Shown here in pieces: positions 1-14,200 of a DNA stretch of 64,000 bases (position 1 is the stretch's first letter; each line of letters starts with the position of its first letter). The notes under the pieces are model-generated. The model worked only from the letters and a program-made list of their open reading frames with translations. It made no database searches and was not told the DNA's origin. The translations under genes were made by a program, and so were the position numbers. Source of the DNA: Sclerurus mexicanus (lineage: Eukaryota; Chordata; Aves; Passeriformes; Furnariidae); NCBI GenBank assembly GCA_013396755.1, contig VWZF01005250.1, positions 725,027-789,026 on the forward strand. Direction: 5' to 3'.

Positions 1-860
1 CATTCCACGGCCCTGGGTGTTGAGGTCGAGCTCCTTCCACCACAGCTCCCGCTGTCACCCTCCCGACACGGCGCGGGGACGGACACTCGCGGCTCCCCGC
101 GGACCGCCGCCCGACCAGCCTGTCCCTGTCCCTCCTNNNNNNNNNNNNNNNNNNNNNNNNNNNNNNNNNNNNNNNNNNNNNNNNNNNNNNNNNNNNNNNN
201 NNNNNNNNNNNNNNNNNNNNNNNNNNNNNNNNNNNNNNNNNNNNNNNNNNNNNNNNNNNNNNNNNNNNNNNNNNNNNNNNNNNNNNNNNNNNNNNNNNNN
301 NNNNNNNNNNNNNNNNNNNNNNNNNNNNNNNNNNNNNNNNNNNNNNNNNNNNNNNNNNNNNNNNNNNNNNNNNNNNNNNNNNNNNNNNNNNNNNNNNNNN
401 NNNNNNNNNNNNNNNNNNNNNNNNNNNNNNNNNNNNNNNNNNNNNNNNNNNNNNNNNNNNNNNNNNNNNNNNNNNNNNNNNNNNNNNNNNNNNNNNNNNN
501 NNNNNNNNNNNNNNNNNNNNNNNNNNNNNNNNNNNNNNNNNNNNNNNNNNNNNNNNNNNNNNNNNNNNNNNNNNNNNNNNNNNNNNNNNNNNNNNNNNNN
601 NNNNNNNNNNNNNNNNNNNNNNNNNNNNNNNNNNNNNNNNNNNNNNNNNNNNNNNNNNNNNNNNNNNNNNNNNNNNNNNNNNNNNNNNNNNNNNNNNNNN
701 NNNAGGAGCCCCCGCCCGAGCCGCGCCGCGGGAGCTGCGGGCGGCGCTGCGGGCACCGCGCCGCGGGCACCGCTGTCTGTGGGCGCGGGGGTCCGGCGGG
801 CCCCGGGGCACGAGATTGGGAAAAACAGCGGGGAGGAGGGCAGGGAAGCGAGTCCTGGTT
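1..860 (+). promoter_or_regulatory. LRRC8C: CpG-rich island, probable LRRC8C promoter and untranslated first exon
   Basis: The readable flanks (1-136 and 704-860) are very GC-rich and full of CpG, and the sequence falls to ordinary composition after about 860. The next island-like block on this strand comes only after LRRC8C ends. In vertebrates LRRC8C begins with a non-coding exon in a CpG island, followed by a long first intron. The coding exon at 14467 starts with a splice acceptor only 4 bases before the ATG, so an upstream 5' UTR exon must exist and this island is the natural place. The transcription start and splice donor cannot be placed: no clear GTAAG/GTGAG-type donor is visible in the readable part, and the middle is missing. 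It could instead belong to a divergent or neighbouring gene. Confidence 0.5.
137..703. other. Assembly gap (567 N)
   Basis: A run of undetermined bases lies inside the GC-rich island. Translations across it are meaningless. It probably hides part of the promoter or first exon. Confidence 0.99.
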
Positions 861-3800
861 TTAATTCGGTTTAAAACCAGCCCTGCCTTGTCGTAGAGTG
901 ATGGGCAGTTCTGTTCAGTATTCACGAAATGCGGTTTGTCCAGTTCACTGGAAAGAGTTGACCAAGCGAAATCAGAGGCTTATGAAAGACGGCTGAATGT
1001 ATCCTAGAATTTCATGAGGATGAAAGTGTTTAAAAATGATGAATCTTGTTGCTCTGATAAGTATGTTAGTTATGGCTTGTCTTTCTACATTTTCTTTTAC
1101 TTTTGAAATGAGTACTTTCAATTAGGAGAAACTCAGTGTTATAGGCACCACTGTTTGAAGACACCCGTGTACATGTTTGTTCCCACAGAGCAGTCTAGGC
1201 TTGAATGATGCTATAAAAGACTGGACAGGCAGAGGTGCTTTGAAAGACAGTGGAGAAAAACATGGCAACATTGGAAATAATAATAAAAAGAATTCCCTTC
1301 CCAATTCAACCAAGTATGAATATTTCCTCTTCCCCCCACCCTTCCCCTCGGCTATATTGGACCTGCTTTTACTTTTCTTTTTGGCATGGTGAAAGCAGTC
1401 AGGAGTGTACCCCTCACTCCCTTGGCCTCACTCTTCTCCTGGAAAAACCTGTTTTCCCCTGTGGTGCAGATCAGCATGGAGAGCTGGGCTGAGCACAGTT
1501 CCGAGCTGATCCCTAATTTTAACCTGGCCTTGGATTCCTGCTGTCTCACAAGTGCCTGTGTCCCAGGGCAGCCAGCAAGGCGCAGCAGCCCGGTGCTGAG
1601 CACCTGTGGTTTCTGAATCATTTCCTTTTCCAGTTGCTTTATGAGTTTGCTAAATTTGTGGCAGCCATGATGCTGTTTTCTTCCATTCTGAATACTAACA
1701 GGCCCCACTAGAGGTTTTACCATAATATAAATGTGTGTGCTTTATTTGTTATTTACTCTTGTAAGCATTTTTAGAACAAAGTTTTCTGATGGAAAGCCTA
1801 AAAATGTGGTTGCTTTGTATGCCTAGGACTGGAAAAGGCTAGTGCTAGTTTTCAGCGAAAAACAAAACCAGTGACTGCTGAATTCTTCTCACAAATTCCT
1901 TGCTTTGGTGCTTGGTGCTATCTTGCAAGGCGGCCCTGTACCAGTTCAAGTTGATTTCCTGAGGCAGCCTCATCCCACCTCGGTATCTGGCTTTTGAGGC
2001 CCACAATAAGGAGCTCTGACCAGGAGGGGGGAGGCATCCGGGCTGGGCAGTGTGGAGGGTTAAACAATACTCAGGTGGCCTCAGTGCCAGAGTGACAGCA
2101 CAGTGAGACCCAAAATAATGAACTGGGTCAGAGTGCTGGGAGGAGCAGTTCCCCTGATTGTCCATTGACCTCAGTTGCAACTGGTTGAAGAGGCCCCTAT
2201 TCACCATCAGAAAGGCACTTCCCAGCCCAAGGCTTTCTGAGTGCTGCGGGAAGTAAAAAAAAAAACAAATTCTATTACCTTCCAAACAATTCATAATAAC
2301 AGGAGCTAGAGTTTAATTCTATAGTTTTTTCCTCTTGGAGAAAATTTAGTGAAAAGGTGGTGTCCTCATTGTCACAGAATTGTGAAAGGCAGGAGAGGGG
2401 CTCTATAGTAAAGAAAACACTGAAAATTAAACAATTGACCTCAGGAAAAAAAAAACAAACCTCAAAATACTTTAAAACTTTACTTAGTAAAGCAAAGAAG
2501 CGATTCTCCTTCCAAAATAATTTGTCAGAAGAATGTTGACAAGTGTTGGATTTCTCATGCTCACCATAATGGAAACTTTACTCTCTTCTTCATCCGCTAG
2601 CTGTTTGCCCAGGGATTTTGTGCAACAAAACTCTGATGCAAATTCAAGCTATAGTGCAGTGACTTTTGCTGGGGTCTGTGTTTCTGTGATCTCTTTTCCA
2701 CTCGGAAGATAGTAGGTTTGATTCAGCCTCTTGGCCATGTGTGAGTATGCCATTTGTTCCTTTGCTTTCATTCATAACACAGGGCAGGCATCACTGCCTT
2801 CCCATCCCCAGGCAGGCAAAGTGTCTTCGAGCTGTCTTCAAACCTGGCAGACCCTGGATCAGCTTTCCTGCACTGTATTCATTTTACATCTTGGTACCTG
2901 ACACAAGCAGCTAATCAGACACAGCATAAACTTTAGAACCATACCATCCAGAGAGCCACAGGTTTAGCCCAAGAGGTTTGTTTTCAGCACTTTTTTTCCA
3001 CTCTGGAGGTTGAGCACACTGTCTGCTTCTCCCATGAAGGACTGATTTACAATCTAGTGTTTGGTCTGGTCAGATCTTTAAAAGGTAGGATGATGCCATA
3101 TTTGTGCTTTGCCTATTTTCCATTTGTTTGGGAGAATCCTGCCTTAAGATACAGTGTATGTTTTTTCTTGGTTTTAAAACCAAACAAAGGCTTCCCCTGA
3201 AGCGCAGGATGGCACCGTTCTCCATGGAAAGTTGCTAACACTGCTGTAACAGCGAGTGTATGAAGTTCCACTGAATTTGAACCAGAATATGTAAGAACAT
3301 TTGGTCCTGTACAGTAATATTAAAAATCCATTTCTCTCTCTGTTAAAGTAAACTTTTCCATTGACTTCCAGGTGAGCAGAATACAGCCTTTTATATCAAC
3401 TTCAAATCCTGGCTTAACCTATGATGTGCTGAAAATGAGGTGACTGGCTCACATCTCCCCTCAGTGGCAATGGTACACAGTGATTTTGTATTGATGGGAA
3501 TCCTAAATTCAACAAGCCAGCAATAAGACTGCTAAAGTGCTAAGAACATTTCCAGTTTTATTTGCTCATTGCTGAAAGGAAGGTGGGAGTTTGGACTAAT
3601 TGCTTGCTCTGGAGCATATGTTGAAGCAGAGCACAGGTGAAGCCCTGCCCTGAGCATGCAGCAGTGTAAGATCCTGATCCACCTGTGATTTACAGCAAAA
3701 TGCAACAGCTCAGAAGCACAGGTTGCAGTCAGAAAGCAGATGTGGTGCTCTAAGCAAGGACTATTAGAGATCCCATTTTCCAGTTGATGTGTATGTTTGA

Positions 3801-6800
3801 TGAGTTGTCTCAGAGGGATATAGTTTTCACCAATGTTCACAGGCAGTATTCTCGGAAAAGCCCTTTTTTAGGTGTAATGTGATTAAAAAGACTATGTGCT
3901 CTTTGCAGTCATTTACCCATGATGACATAATTTCAAAGACCTCCACACCTGCTACAGTGTTGTCAGAATACCCCCCAGCAACTGCTTTGATCTCATAAAG
4001 TTCAGGCTTGATGGAAACAGCCCTTCTTCCTCTTTTATTATGCAGCAACAGACTCTCTGGTGAAATGAGTTTCGAGCTAATCCCTCTTTGGTGGTCCATG
4101 GCTGGACACTGTCCTGAAAAAGTCCAGTACAGACTTTAGTCAGGTATTTCTGGTTTTTCAGTTTATGATATTTAAAAATCATCTTATGTGAATTGCAGTT
4201 CTGATTCTGTAGCTATTAATGCTTATCTTTGAGTATGTGTAGGTCACATCCAATTTATTGGCTTGAATTTGTCTATGCTAGTCTTTCTTACTCTTTCAGG
4301 AGTATGGGTGAGACCATGAGCTTTATTTTTATTGTCAGGGATTTTTGTCATGAAGGATGGTTTTGGGGGAAGAAAATCCATCATCTGTTTGAGGCGGAGC
4401 ATACCTGTATATTTATCCAGATGTTTTGGAAGAGAGGCATGTATTATAAGACTGTTGTGAAGTTTAGAAAGCTCTTTTGTGTTGCATGCAAGTGGGAGCA
4501 GAAAAGATTCTTTATATGAAAAAGTTTCACAAATCAAGAAAACAGGCATTTCTTTAATGTTTTTGGCTCAATCACTGCATAAAATGTTTTTAACTAACTT
4601 GTCAGATGGTTGAGCTGCTTAAGACTCAGAATGGAGCTTTTGTGCTTCCTGTCCCAATTAGGAATTAATTTTTAATTATATCAGCTGAACATTTTTTAAT
4701 ATGAGCACTTGTATTAGCCTGAGGTGCCTGACTGTTCCTTTGATGATGAATGGCACTGATTTGTGCAATATTGTCTGTCCTGTGACATTTTACGGCATTG
4801 TTTCTGTCTTCATTATCTGAGTATGTTAAATAGTGTTTGTGGAAAACCTGGTATAACTTTGATTAAAGCTTGAAGTGATTTTACTTTTCTCAATCATTTA
4901 GATGTATTTCAGGAGTACTGAAATGTCATTACTGGATAGTTTCATGCTCAGTGCTTTGGTTTGCTGTTAGGGGTTTTCACTCACATTAAGACTATTTTGC
5001 AGCTCTGGAAAGGGACTGGCAGCTTGAGTGATAGCCCTGATAAACTAAGAATGTTACTCCCAGAGATGAAAAATGGTAAGTGTTGCCTTTGAAGTAGTCT
5101 TTGACGTGGAAATGCATGGAGTGTACTTTTCTTTGGTTTTGGACGAATAGGTCAGCAAAGCCAAATCTCCATACAGGCCCACGTGCTTGGTACGGAAAGA
5201 ATTCCTTTTGAATTCACTGAGACTTTATCTGGCAGAATCTAGCCCTGAATATTTTCTTGTCTTCATTCCAACCAAGTTGAAGTCAAAGAGCTGCTGACAA
5301 TAGGAAGTCTTTTTAGTGTGTAATATATGAAAAAGTGCTATGACTCAGTTGGAACAAACGAGGTTATTGTCTGGGATTCATTGCCAAAGCAGCACTTATT
5401 GTATATGTAGGTGGAAATTGCAGCGTATATTTTGAAATGCAGTTTATTAAGGTTACTTCCTCTTTATGTCCCTTATGTCTCCTCTGAGTTCTGAATTCAG
5501 GTCTTTGAGCTTCCACTGCCACAGCAGGTGGTACCAAGAGCAGAGCAGAGGGTTTCACTGCTGTCTCTGAATCCACTATGCTCCCTCCTGGCTGTTAGAG
5601 AGTGGAAACCTAAATGTACATTGGATGCTTGCAGAGTGGGGCTCAGTAACTGAGAGGGAAAAGAGTGGACTAGGTATTCAGCAGGTTTCTGGAAGTTATA
5701 CCCTTTCCAGTTTTCTCAGGCACTCAATCCCCAGTGATTTGTGGGCGTCTTGCCCATGGTTGTGGTCCTGTGGAGCTGAGGCTCTGGGGGAGTTGGCATA
5801 ACGGAGAGCAGTTTTCAAGTAGCTGGGTTGTCACTGTGCTGAAGTTCAGGTGACACGACCTAGCTGTCTCCTGCCTGTGCACCTGGAAGTGAAATCCCAT
5901 TGCTGTGTTGAGCGGCCGTCATGCAGGGGACAGCCCGGCAGCCTGCTTTCATCATCATCGGCATATGTGCAGCCTGTGTGAAAACTGCATGAGTTGCACA
6001 CGTTTTGCAGGACCACCAAAATGTGGGTACTGGAATAATGTCTTCTGTGAGCTAATTGTATTTGGTCTGTTCCCCAGATTGTAAACTAATACCACCTGGG
6101 ACATGTAATTTTGGTAATGTGTAGCATGAAATCAAATTAACTTCAGCGGCTTCACAGGGAAGTTTTGACGAGCTATCAGTTTAGATTCAGCCACTGCAGA
6201 AAACTGGAAAAAAGCAGTATGTTATGACTTTGTAGTACTATTAGTTTGTATTTCCCACCAGAGGTATTAAAGAAAGGAGATACCTTTCTGTTTTGCAGCT
6301 GGTCGATGTGGCGTGCAGAGGCTGTCCACAGCCACGTCCCAGTGGGGACTCCTGACTCACGCTCTGTTGTTCCTCCAGGTCACATTTCCTCACCAGCTTC
6401 AGCCACAAGGAGATGAATTTGTTTGAACATGCAGTAAACACATGGACTTTTAAAAATAACTGTTTGGATGCAAATGGTTTGTTTTTAATGTCTTTCCAGT
6501 TCCTTAACATGGGATTTATGTTTAAGCAACAGCATCATTTGTTTATATTTCTTACTTCAGAGTGATGGTATTTCTCCTATGAAAATCTTGGTTGCAGTCA
6601 ACGGAACAAAAAGTAAGCCATCATGTTTGGAACAGAGGCAACATGAGCCAGCATTCAAAGTAGTTTTTCCAGCCAAAAAATTTTTACCTTTTTTGGAAAT
6701 TATTTTTTAAATTAAATTTTATGTTACAGGAAGCACCCATGGCAATAAAGCTTAGCAGGGAAACTGGTCTCCTGAAATGCCTCAAATACAGGGAGAAGTC

Positions 6801-9800
6801 AGTAGCAGAGGTATTATTGTATGTCACATGGGAACTGACCAAGCCCCTACACTTACCAAAATGCTGGACATTTTGGGCAGTGCAAACATATAGCAAGAAA
6901 ATTACCAAAACTGAATGTCAGGGTAGTTCAGACATTATTTCACTGCATATGCAATGTGTGTGAGAATACACAGATAAGGATGGAACATCACCCTCTTGGG
7001 AATTAGGAGTTACTAATTCCAGCCCTTATCATCACATTTCCCCCTTAGTCTAATCTCAGTTTCCCAGACCTGGTGTCTTGTCTCTGGGTCCGCTTTTAGT
7101 CCTCTCCTGGTTAGGTGATGAAGTGAAGCGGGTTTGTTGTTTGTCATCTGTGGTGCCAGCAGGGGCAGTGCCAGGAACTGTGAGGGACTCCTGGGCACAG
7201 GCTGAAGATGAAGTGTTCACCTGCTAAGATCAAAGGACACATGCAGACCCACAATTTCCAAAGGTTTATAAATTATCCAGCTGTAGGCAGCTGTTCACAC
7301 TGCAGTAAAAACTGCATTCCCTGTACAGAGGCCAAATTTTGGGGCATGAGGGGTCTGGAAAGTTTTAAATAAAAAGACCACAAGCTTTGTAGTTTGCATG
7401 TCCAGTGTCATTCCCCTAATCTTGTTTCTAGAATGGTTTGAACAATTGCTGACTAGATCTTTGTTCAAATTTGGTTTTAAATTACACAGGTTTTTCCTTA
7501 TCGTCATTTTGAGGACCCAGTCACACCTAAAAATACAGATTTGGCAAAGATATAATCAGTAGAATATATGACTGATGATAGTAGCACCAAGACATTGTCA
7601 TGCCAGACTCTGCCTATCAGCTCTGGCTAGAGGAGGCTGTGGCCCTAAGACATGGGGCTCTGCATAGACCAATGATTTTGTTTAAATAGCCTGTTTGAGA
7701 ATACATCACCATGAACCTGACTGCAAAACTCCCTCACCCCTGCCTCTTTATCTGTCTCAGTGTGCAGCTCCAAGTCAGGTAAAATAGGAATGCAAAATTC
7801 TGCTTTTCAGCGCAGCCTCAGGCCACATGCTGAGAAGCACTCTGGCTTAATTTCACCTCCTGGGCCACGGTAGCCGAGGTCAAACAGCATGAAACACTTG
7901 AAAAGCAACTTTATGGTATTTGTGCAGAGTAACAAACGTTTACAACCAAGGACAGTGGGCTGTGGTGTTCAAGGTGTGCAGTGCCGTGTCCTGTGTAAAA
8001 CAAAACCCACTGGGCATTCAGCCCCTGCACATGCAGCCGCAGCGCTTGGGCTCTGCTGAGTCCCTGCTGCCAGGTCACAAGTCAGTTGTGTGTTAAATAT
8101 GTGCTGTGCTCTGTTCCTGTAATGAAGATGAATATGCAATAAATCATGTATGGGAACCAACCCAGAGACCTTCTTGCCGCACTGTTCCCAAAAGGCATTT
8201 CATAATTTATTCTAATATATGCAGTATGTTTAAAAGAGCCAGGAGGACAGCATTTGCCTAGCCCATACTTCTTTCAGGAGGTCTGTGATGTGAAAGACCA
8301 AGCAGCCCCAGTCGGAATTGGCTGTTGAGGACATCTCAGCCTTGACCCTTCCTGTTGTACTCAGCTGGGCTGTGGTTGTGATCCTGCAGCCACGAGCTCA
8401 AAGCTCCTCATGCTTTCCAAAAGGAAAGCTCCTTCCCTAGCAGGAATCAGGGCTCTGTCCTTGCCATCTGGGGCTTGATTGGGCTCTATGCTACTCTTGG
8501 GAGGTGCTGGTGCTGATCCTGCATCTGAGGAGGATTGATGGGATGTCAGAGAAATGTGGTTAAATGTCAGCTGGCTAATAATTTAGGCATCTTTTCTAGT
8601 CAGCTTAAGAAATCTCACCAACTTTTTGTGCTCCTAGTTTAAACATTGCTATTCTCTCTCCTCCATCTATATTCCTCCTCATTTTTCCCTCTGATGTGCC
8701 ACTGCCAAAGCAGTACCTTCTGGATGTTAGTTGCCTGTCTGACATTCCAGGGCCCTGATTCAGGTGTGCAGCTTTGGTCATTCCCCTAAAACAAGCAATG
8801 GATGACACTGATTGCTTCAACACATGGTGATGTGATTGAGGAGCCACTACTGGAAGAACAAAGTAGCAGAGAACTTGACTTCTGGGGAAAATACCCATAG
8901 CTTGGCAAACACAGCTCTGGCAAGTCCTGGTCTCCTGCCTGAGCACTTAAAGCAGCAGTGAATCACTTTTCTGTCACATGAGAGTCAGCAAGGCACAGAG
9001 ACAGGCCCTTGGGCTTTGCTGGGCAAGGAGGCCATATCCAGGGCATAGGCTGGCTGCTGTCCACAGGTGATACTGAGCACTGGCTATGGAAGAGCTCAGA
9101 CCAGTCCACCTCTCCTGACAGCACAGCGCAGGCAGCCCGATGGCAGCTTGCCATGGTATGGAGCGGTGGTGGGAGTCTGCCTCAGGGAGGAATGTGCACT
9201 ATAATTCTTGCTGCAGGTGGGATAAAGGCAGAGTTTCCAGTTATTCCCTTCCATTTTGCTCAGTGTGTTTTTTTAATGCCATGTCTCTACAGGCTGTGCC
9301 TTGAGAGCTGAGCTGGGGCTGCGTGGCAGAGGCGCGGTGCTGCGCACCAGTGACAGAGCCTCCCCAGCAGCACGAGCCCTCTAATTCTGCGGGGGGCCGG
9401 GGCCAGTTCGCACAGCTACGCTCCGTAAAATGAATGAAGTTACTCTGTGGGAATCTGCTTAAAAATAGCAACCGTCACCTAGCAATAGCTGAAGCCTGGG
9501 GCCTGGAAGGTGCTAGAAGCCAAAAGTGGTTTCATTCAGGGTTGTACCAGAGGGGCATTTCTCTGAGCGTTAATGTTTTTGCTTTGTGAAGTGTCTCCCA
9601 AGACACAAGATGACTGCAGCTTGAGGAGAGGGTGCATCAACTTCCATGTCCCCAGGTGTTTGCCCCCTGCCACGGTGGGCCGTGTCTCTGACTGGGGTCC
9701 CTTGTGCCCGGCGGCGGGGCAGGGCACGGGACCTCAGCAGACACGAAGCCGCAGTGAGCAGCTCACGGTGCCTACCTGTTCGTCCCCGGGGCCGTGCTGG

Positions 9801-10423
9801 CTGTGTGGTGGCAGCGAGCTGGTCCTGTGGGTGGCTGTCACTGCTGGCACAGCGCCGGCCCCAGCGTCATCCCCCTGGCACCAGGGCGGCACAGGCGGCC
9901 CCTGCCCAGAAACACCCCGGGCTGGCCGCCCGGGCACCCTCTGAGCTCCCAGCGGGCATGAAGTTCATGAATTGGTTTCCTTTGTGTTCTGCAGTGCCCA
10001 TCATGTGGATTGCCTGGTGCCTCGTTTTTCTCTGTAGCCGCACTGGCAAGAGCCGTCATTATTTCCAAACCGTCCCCACGGCTTTCCTTTATTCCCTCTG
10101 ATGTAAAGCAATTGCTGAGAAGCTGGTTTGCTCCACAGTGCAGCCAATTCACAATCATCCTTTGATTCAATCTCTTGATTTATTAAGTCTAATTTTTTTT
10201 CCAATACTTTTCTCTTTGACTTGGACCTATTTATTCTCCCTAGCTCTTTTAGGCCACGTTAATTTGCTGTGTCTCGTCCTAATTGCCCATGCATTAGCTG
10301 ATTCCTACAGGATAGTTTTCTGATGGAATAGGTATCACACCTGGATTGAGGTATTTAATTGTGATACATTCATTTTCACTCACCAAGTTTTCTACATTTC
10401 ATAGAAATTTTAAAATTACAGTT

Positions 10424-10514
10424 GGGGGGTTTTGTTGTTGGGGTTTTTTTTTGGGAGGGGGTATGGTTTTGCTTTTTTTATTCCTTTGGTTTTGTGGGGT
10501 TTTTTGTTTCAGTG
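10424..10514 (+). repeat. G/T-rich low-complexity tract with quadruplex-like G runs
   Basis: The tract is almost only G and T. G runs of 6, 4, 3 and 5 fall at 10424-10429, 10440-10443, 10453-10455 and 10457-10461, followed by T-rich sequence with GGGG again near 10497. Loops of 10, 9 and 1 bases make a quadruplex possible but not strongly favoured. An open frame through it encodes only Phe/Gly/Val/Trp-rich sequence and is not a gene. Confidence 0.6.
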
Positions 10515-11189
10515 CTTTTTTATCTGGTAAACCCACAGCTCTTTTCCACAGCACTGCTTAACAGCCAGTACAGTTGTTTTTTAATCCAAGTTCCTCTTCT
10601 ATTTCCTTTTGGTAGCTGAATACCAGATGATTTATCTCATGTTTTCTTTCCTCTAGAGACTGAGAATTATTTAGAAATACTAGAGATTAAAAAGAAACAA
10701 GTTCCGATTGTAATTCAAAAAAACTCTAGTATTTTCTAAAGTAGGTTAAAATAATATTTAACAATAAGTCAGGCTCCACATTTCACCTACGATGTATTGT
10801 GCAATTAAATAACACTTTGAATGTGACTGAACTGAAATTAGTAATGCTGGTTTACTTTTCACCAGCTGAAATGTTGAACTCATCTTTTATCTCTGTGTTA
10901 CAAGAAGAGATAAGAAACTACAGTGGATGGTGTGCTGTCCCAGAGATTGCCGTGACTTGGACTGCATTGTGACTTTTAGCATCCTTGTTTTGATTTGCTG
11001 AAATTGATCATTGACTGAATCACTTTATTTCATGGAAACCTGGTTTGTGCATGATTCTAAGTGAGTCTGGCAGTGATGCAGCTTTGGGTGTAGCCATGCA
11101 GAAGAGCTGGACTCTGGACATGGCCAGGAGGGATTTTTCAGGATTGCTCTGAGCTATCCGGACCTGCTGTGTCTTTTCTGAGGCCTCAG

Positions 11190-11231
11190 AGACACTGCTA
11201 ATAGTCCTTTAGGACACTGCTAGTGTCCTTT
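11190..11231. repeat. Imperfect 21-bp tandem duplication with a small hairpin
   Basis: Two adjacent 21-bp units (11190-11210 and 11211-11231) share the pattern GACACTGCTA...GTCCTTT with a few mismatches. The second unit also contains a 7-bp inverted repeat, AGGACAC and GTGTCCT, separated by 5 bases. This looks like a local slippage duplication in intron 1. Confidence 0.55.
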
Positions 11232-14200
11232 CAGTCACTGGCCAGGCCAGAATGGAAAAGAAGCTAGAGGGAAGTAGAAGACAAATTAAAAGTGATTTGG
11301 TATCATTTTGTTCTGTGTGCGGATGCCTGGGCTGTTCTGCACTTCTTTCCAGCATTTTCTCTTGACTGTTAATGCAACAAGGGGAGAAGCAATAGGGTTC
11401 CTTCAGTGAGTGTTGGAAAATGGTTGTCCTACTTCTTCACGTCCAATCTCTATTTAAAGCTCCTTGTGAATGTCTTTTTTTCCCTGAAGCTAAAAAATAT
11501 CATCTGTCATTAGACACTGTTGGTTTATTTACTTACTGTGCAGTACTGTTGCTATCTTTCATTACAAAGTAACATTTGTTTTTTAACAATAAAGGAAAAC
11601 ATTACTGACAGATGGGTTTTGATGTTTGGTGTTGGACTGCAAACCTTCCACCCTCATAGATGGGTTTTCCAGGATGGATGCAACTCTCCCTCTGCTTGAT
11701 CCATTAATCAGGGCAACAGCATGTGCACTCTACTAATTAGGAGTCACACTATGCGAACAGCCGGCTCTGAAGGGAACAGGGGGTCAGGGCAGCACGTGTT
11801 TGTGCTACCAGGAACTATCTGCCTTCATCTAAATTCCCCACGTATCACTTAGAAGAAAGAAAGCAAATAGATAATACAATCAAGACCCCTAAAAGTACAT
11901 AGTGAAACCTATAAAAAACAACAGCCAAATTAATTTTTGGTCTAGAAAGCTGTCCCTGCACAGTAATTTGCAAGATAGTTTCCAGTCCCATCTGCTGTCA
12001 GACGCTGTCCCTGTTTCAGTCTTGTGGCTCAGATCCACAGTTGCTTAGATGTCTAACCAGCAAGGCCTGGGTCTCCACGTGTTTTGGTGCATGCGAGTAC
12101 TTGTGTTTTCTCAAGAATCTCCACTCTGGGAAACATAATTCTGTCTTTAGCTGACACTCAAATTGCTTATAGTTTTGAAAAAGATCTTACAAATAGGATC
12201 TCTAGAGGCTGTGGCACCAGAATACAAAAAAGTACTTGTAAGCCATTATTGCAGGGGTGGGAACAAAGTGTCGTGATTTTAAATTTGTTGATAGGTGTTC
12301 TTGGGTGTACCGATGGCATTCCAGCCAGCCAGCTGGCCTCAAAACCTCTTACAAAACTTTGAGCAGGACTGTTGCTTGGCAACTGCTTAGCTAACATTTG
12401 TATTAGTGTATTCCTTTGTCAATTTTCTAAGTTTTTCAATACTTGATAGAAAAAAGAAATTTAAAGTTCATCAGCAGCTGCTCAGTCACCTGCATTGTAT
12501 ATGGAAATTAAAAGGAGAACAGTAATTCCTTACCAATGGCAGTGAAATGCATACAGGAATGGAGGAAAGATCATGTGTGATGTTCTTCAGCTCATGTGCC
12601 ACTGGGAGCTGCCAGCAGAGGTGCAGCTGAAGGGAGCGCTAGGCATGTACTTAAAGCTACGTGGGGCACCTCTAATTTGTGAGGTCTATTTTTTACACCA
12701 GTATTTCTAAAAGAAAAATGAAAGGCAACAACAAAGATTTGTCCCAGCAGCTATCTCAGCTATTCTCTGCTGTAGAGGTATATCTTCCCTAATATGTCTG
12801 CTAACATTTGGAAGAAAAGCACAGAAAAAGCAGAACTGTGGTTACTGGCTGCCTGCCATTCGATAACGAATGCTGCATTCCTCTGCCAGCACTGCAGCAA
12901 CTCAGGCCTGTTGGCAGGGATGCTGCCAAGCCCCTGACCTGGCTGGGTGAAGTCAGGCCTGCATTGCCATCATTTTCCCTGACGGTCTATTAATTTGGAA
13001 GTGCTGTGGAGGACAGCCTGCTTTCCTCTTGGGGATCGCCAGTCGTGCAAGAGGTGTGTGCAGTTTCATCTGGCATTGTGGCATGCGTCCTGGGAACAGC
13101 TTGTAGAAGGACAGGAGGCTGAGAGAGAGATTCTCCTCTCTGGCCAAGCAGTACTTAAAGCCACGTGGGAGGGTTGCAAGAGAAGAGGTAGGCAAGGAAC
13201 AAAAGTTACGTTTTTATGATACTCACTCAGAAAGCTGCAAGACCCCAGCCTAGCTACTACCCCAAGTTAATTTACAGGCATCCCATTATGCCTTTGGAGA
13301 CCACAGTACCTCCTGAGGATCACCAGGGCAAGAAGAGACAGCAATCCCTGAGAAGGGGCCAAAGTGAGCATCCTTCCACACGAGTATGGCCAGTGTAGTG
13401 GGGTCAGTTATTAATTCTTAGGATGGCTGTACACTTGTGATGAATTGCAGCCATTAGGGCTTGAATCCCTCCTTTCACAATCCCTGTCTCTGAATGAACT
13501 CAATCCCCTAAGGCCCCGGGCAGCGTATCAGCAAGTGTGTGCTTATCACTAGGCATGCGCACAGATGGATGTTACCGAAGCAACACTGGTGGGTCCCAGT
13601 GTGCAGCTGAATCAGACTTCCAGTATTACTGTGAAGTGGTTGTGGTGAGCATTTATGATGTTAGTTAATGGACAAATTTTATTAATTGCCCTTGTGGGTA
13701 TTTTTGTTACATTTTCATGTGAATTTATCTTTCCATTGTAACTTACTAGGGAGTTTCAGTACTGGTTTGATCTCAGGGATTCAGTTACACAATGTGCTGT
13801 CGGCTTTAAAATCAGTTGCTTTGCCTGTACATGCTCATGTGTTGGCTGATTTTTCAGAGGAGGTCATGATGTAAGTCTAGACATCTGAGGTAAGATAAAG
13901 CCCTTGATCTGCCTGTAGTTTTGGTTACCTAAAGCACTTTAGCAACTTGCACTAAAAACACAGATTTAAAATTGCAGTGAGTAGGCACAAAAATATTCCA
14001 AAGCTTCCCTGAAATCACTCTGAATAAAATAGAGTTGAATGCAACACGATAGCTAAAAGGCCCTGTGAAATTTGAGTGCAGGGCAAACATTTTGGCCAGA
14101 CCTTTCAGATCAAGGCTAGTGTGTACAAAGCTGAACATCCAGAATGGACTGATTTTCAGGGATGCAGAAGGCCCCACTGATCCATCAGAGATGGCTGGAG

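Noticed and set aside
17..874. Open frames spanning the first N run on both strands
   Set aside because: They consist mostly of undetermined residues. The readable ends are GC-rich low-complexity sequence with no protein similarity I recognise.
7150..7175. CCAGCAGGGGCAG resembling a CTCF core
   Set aside because: It is one G short of the usual spacing, and a single near-match in 64 kb is expected by chance.
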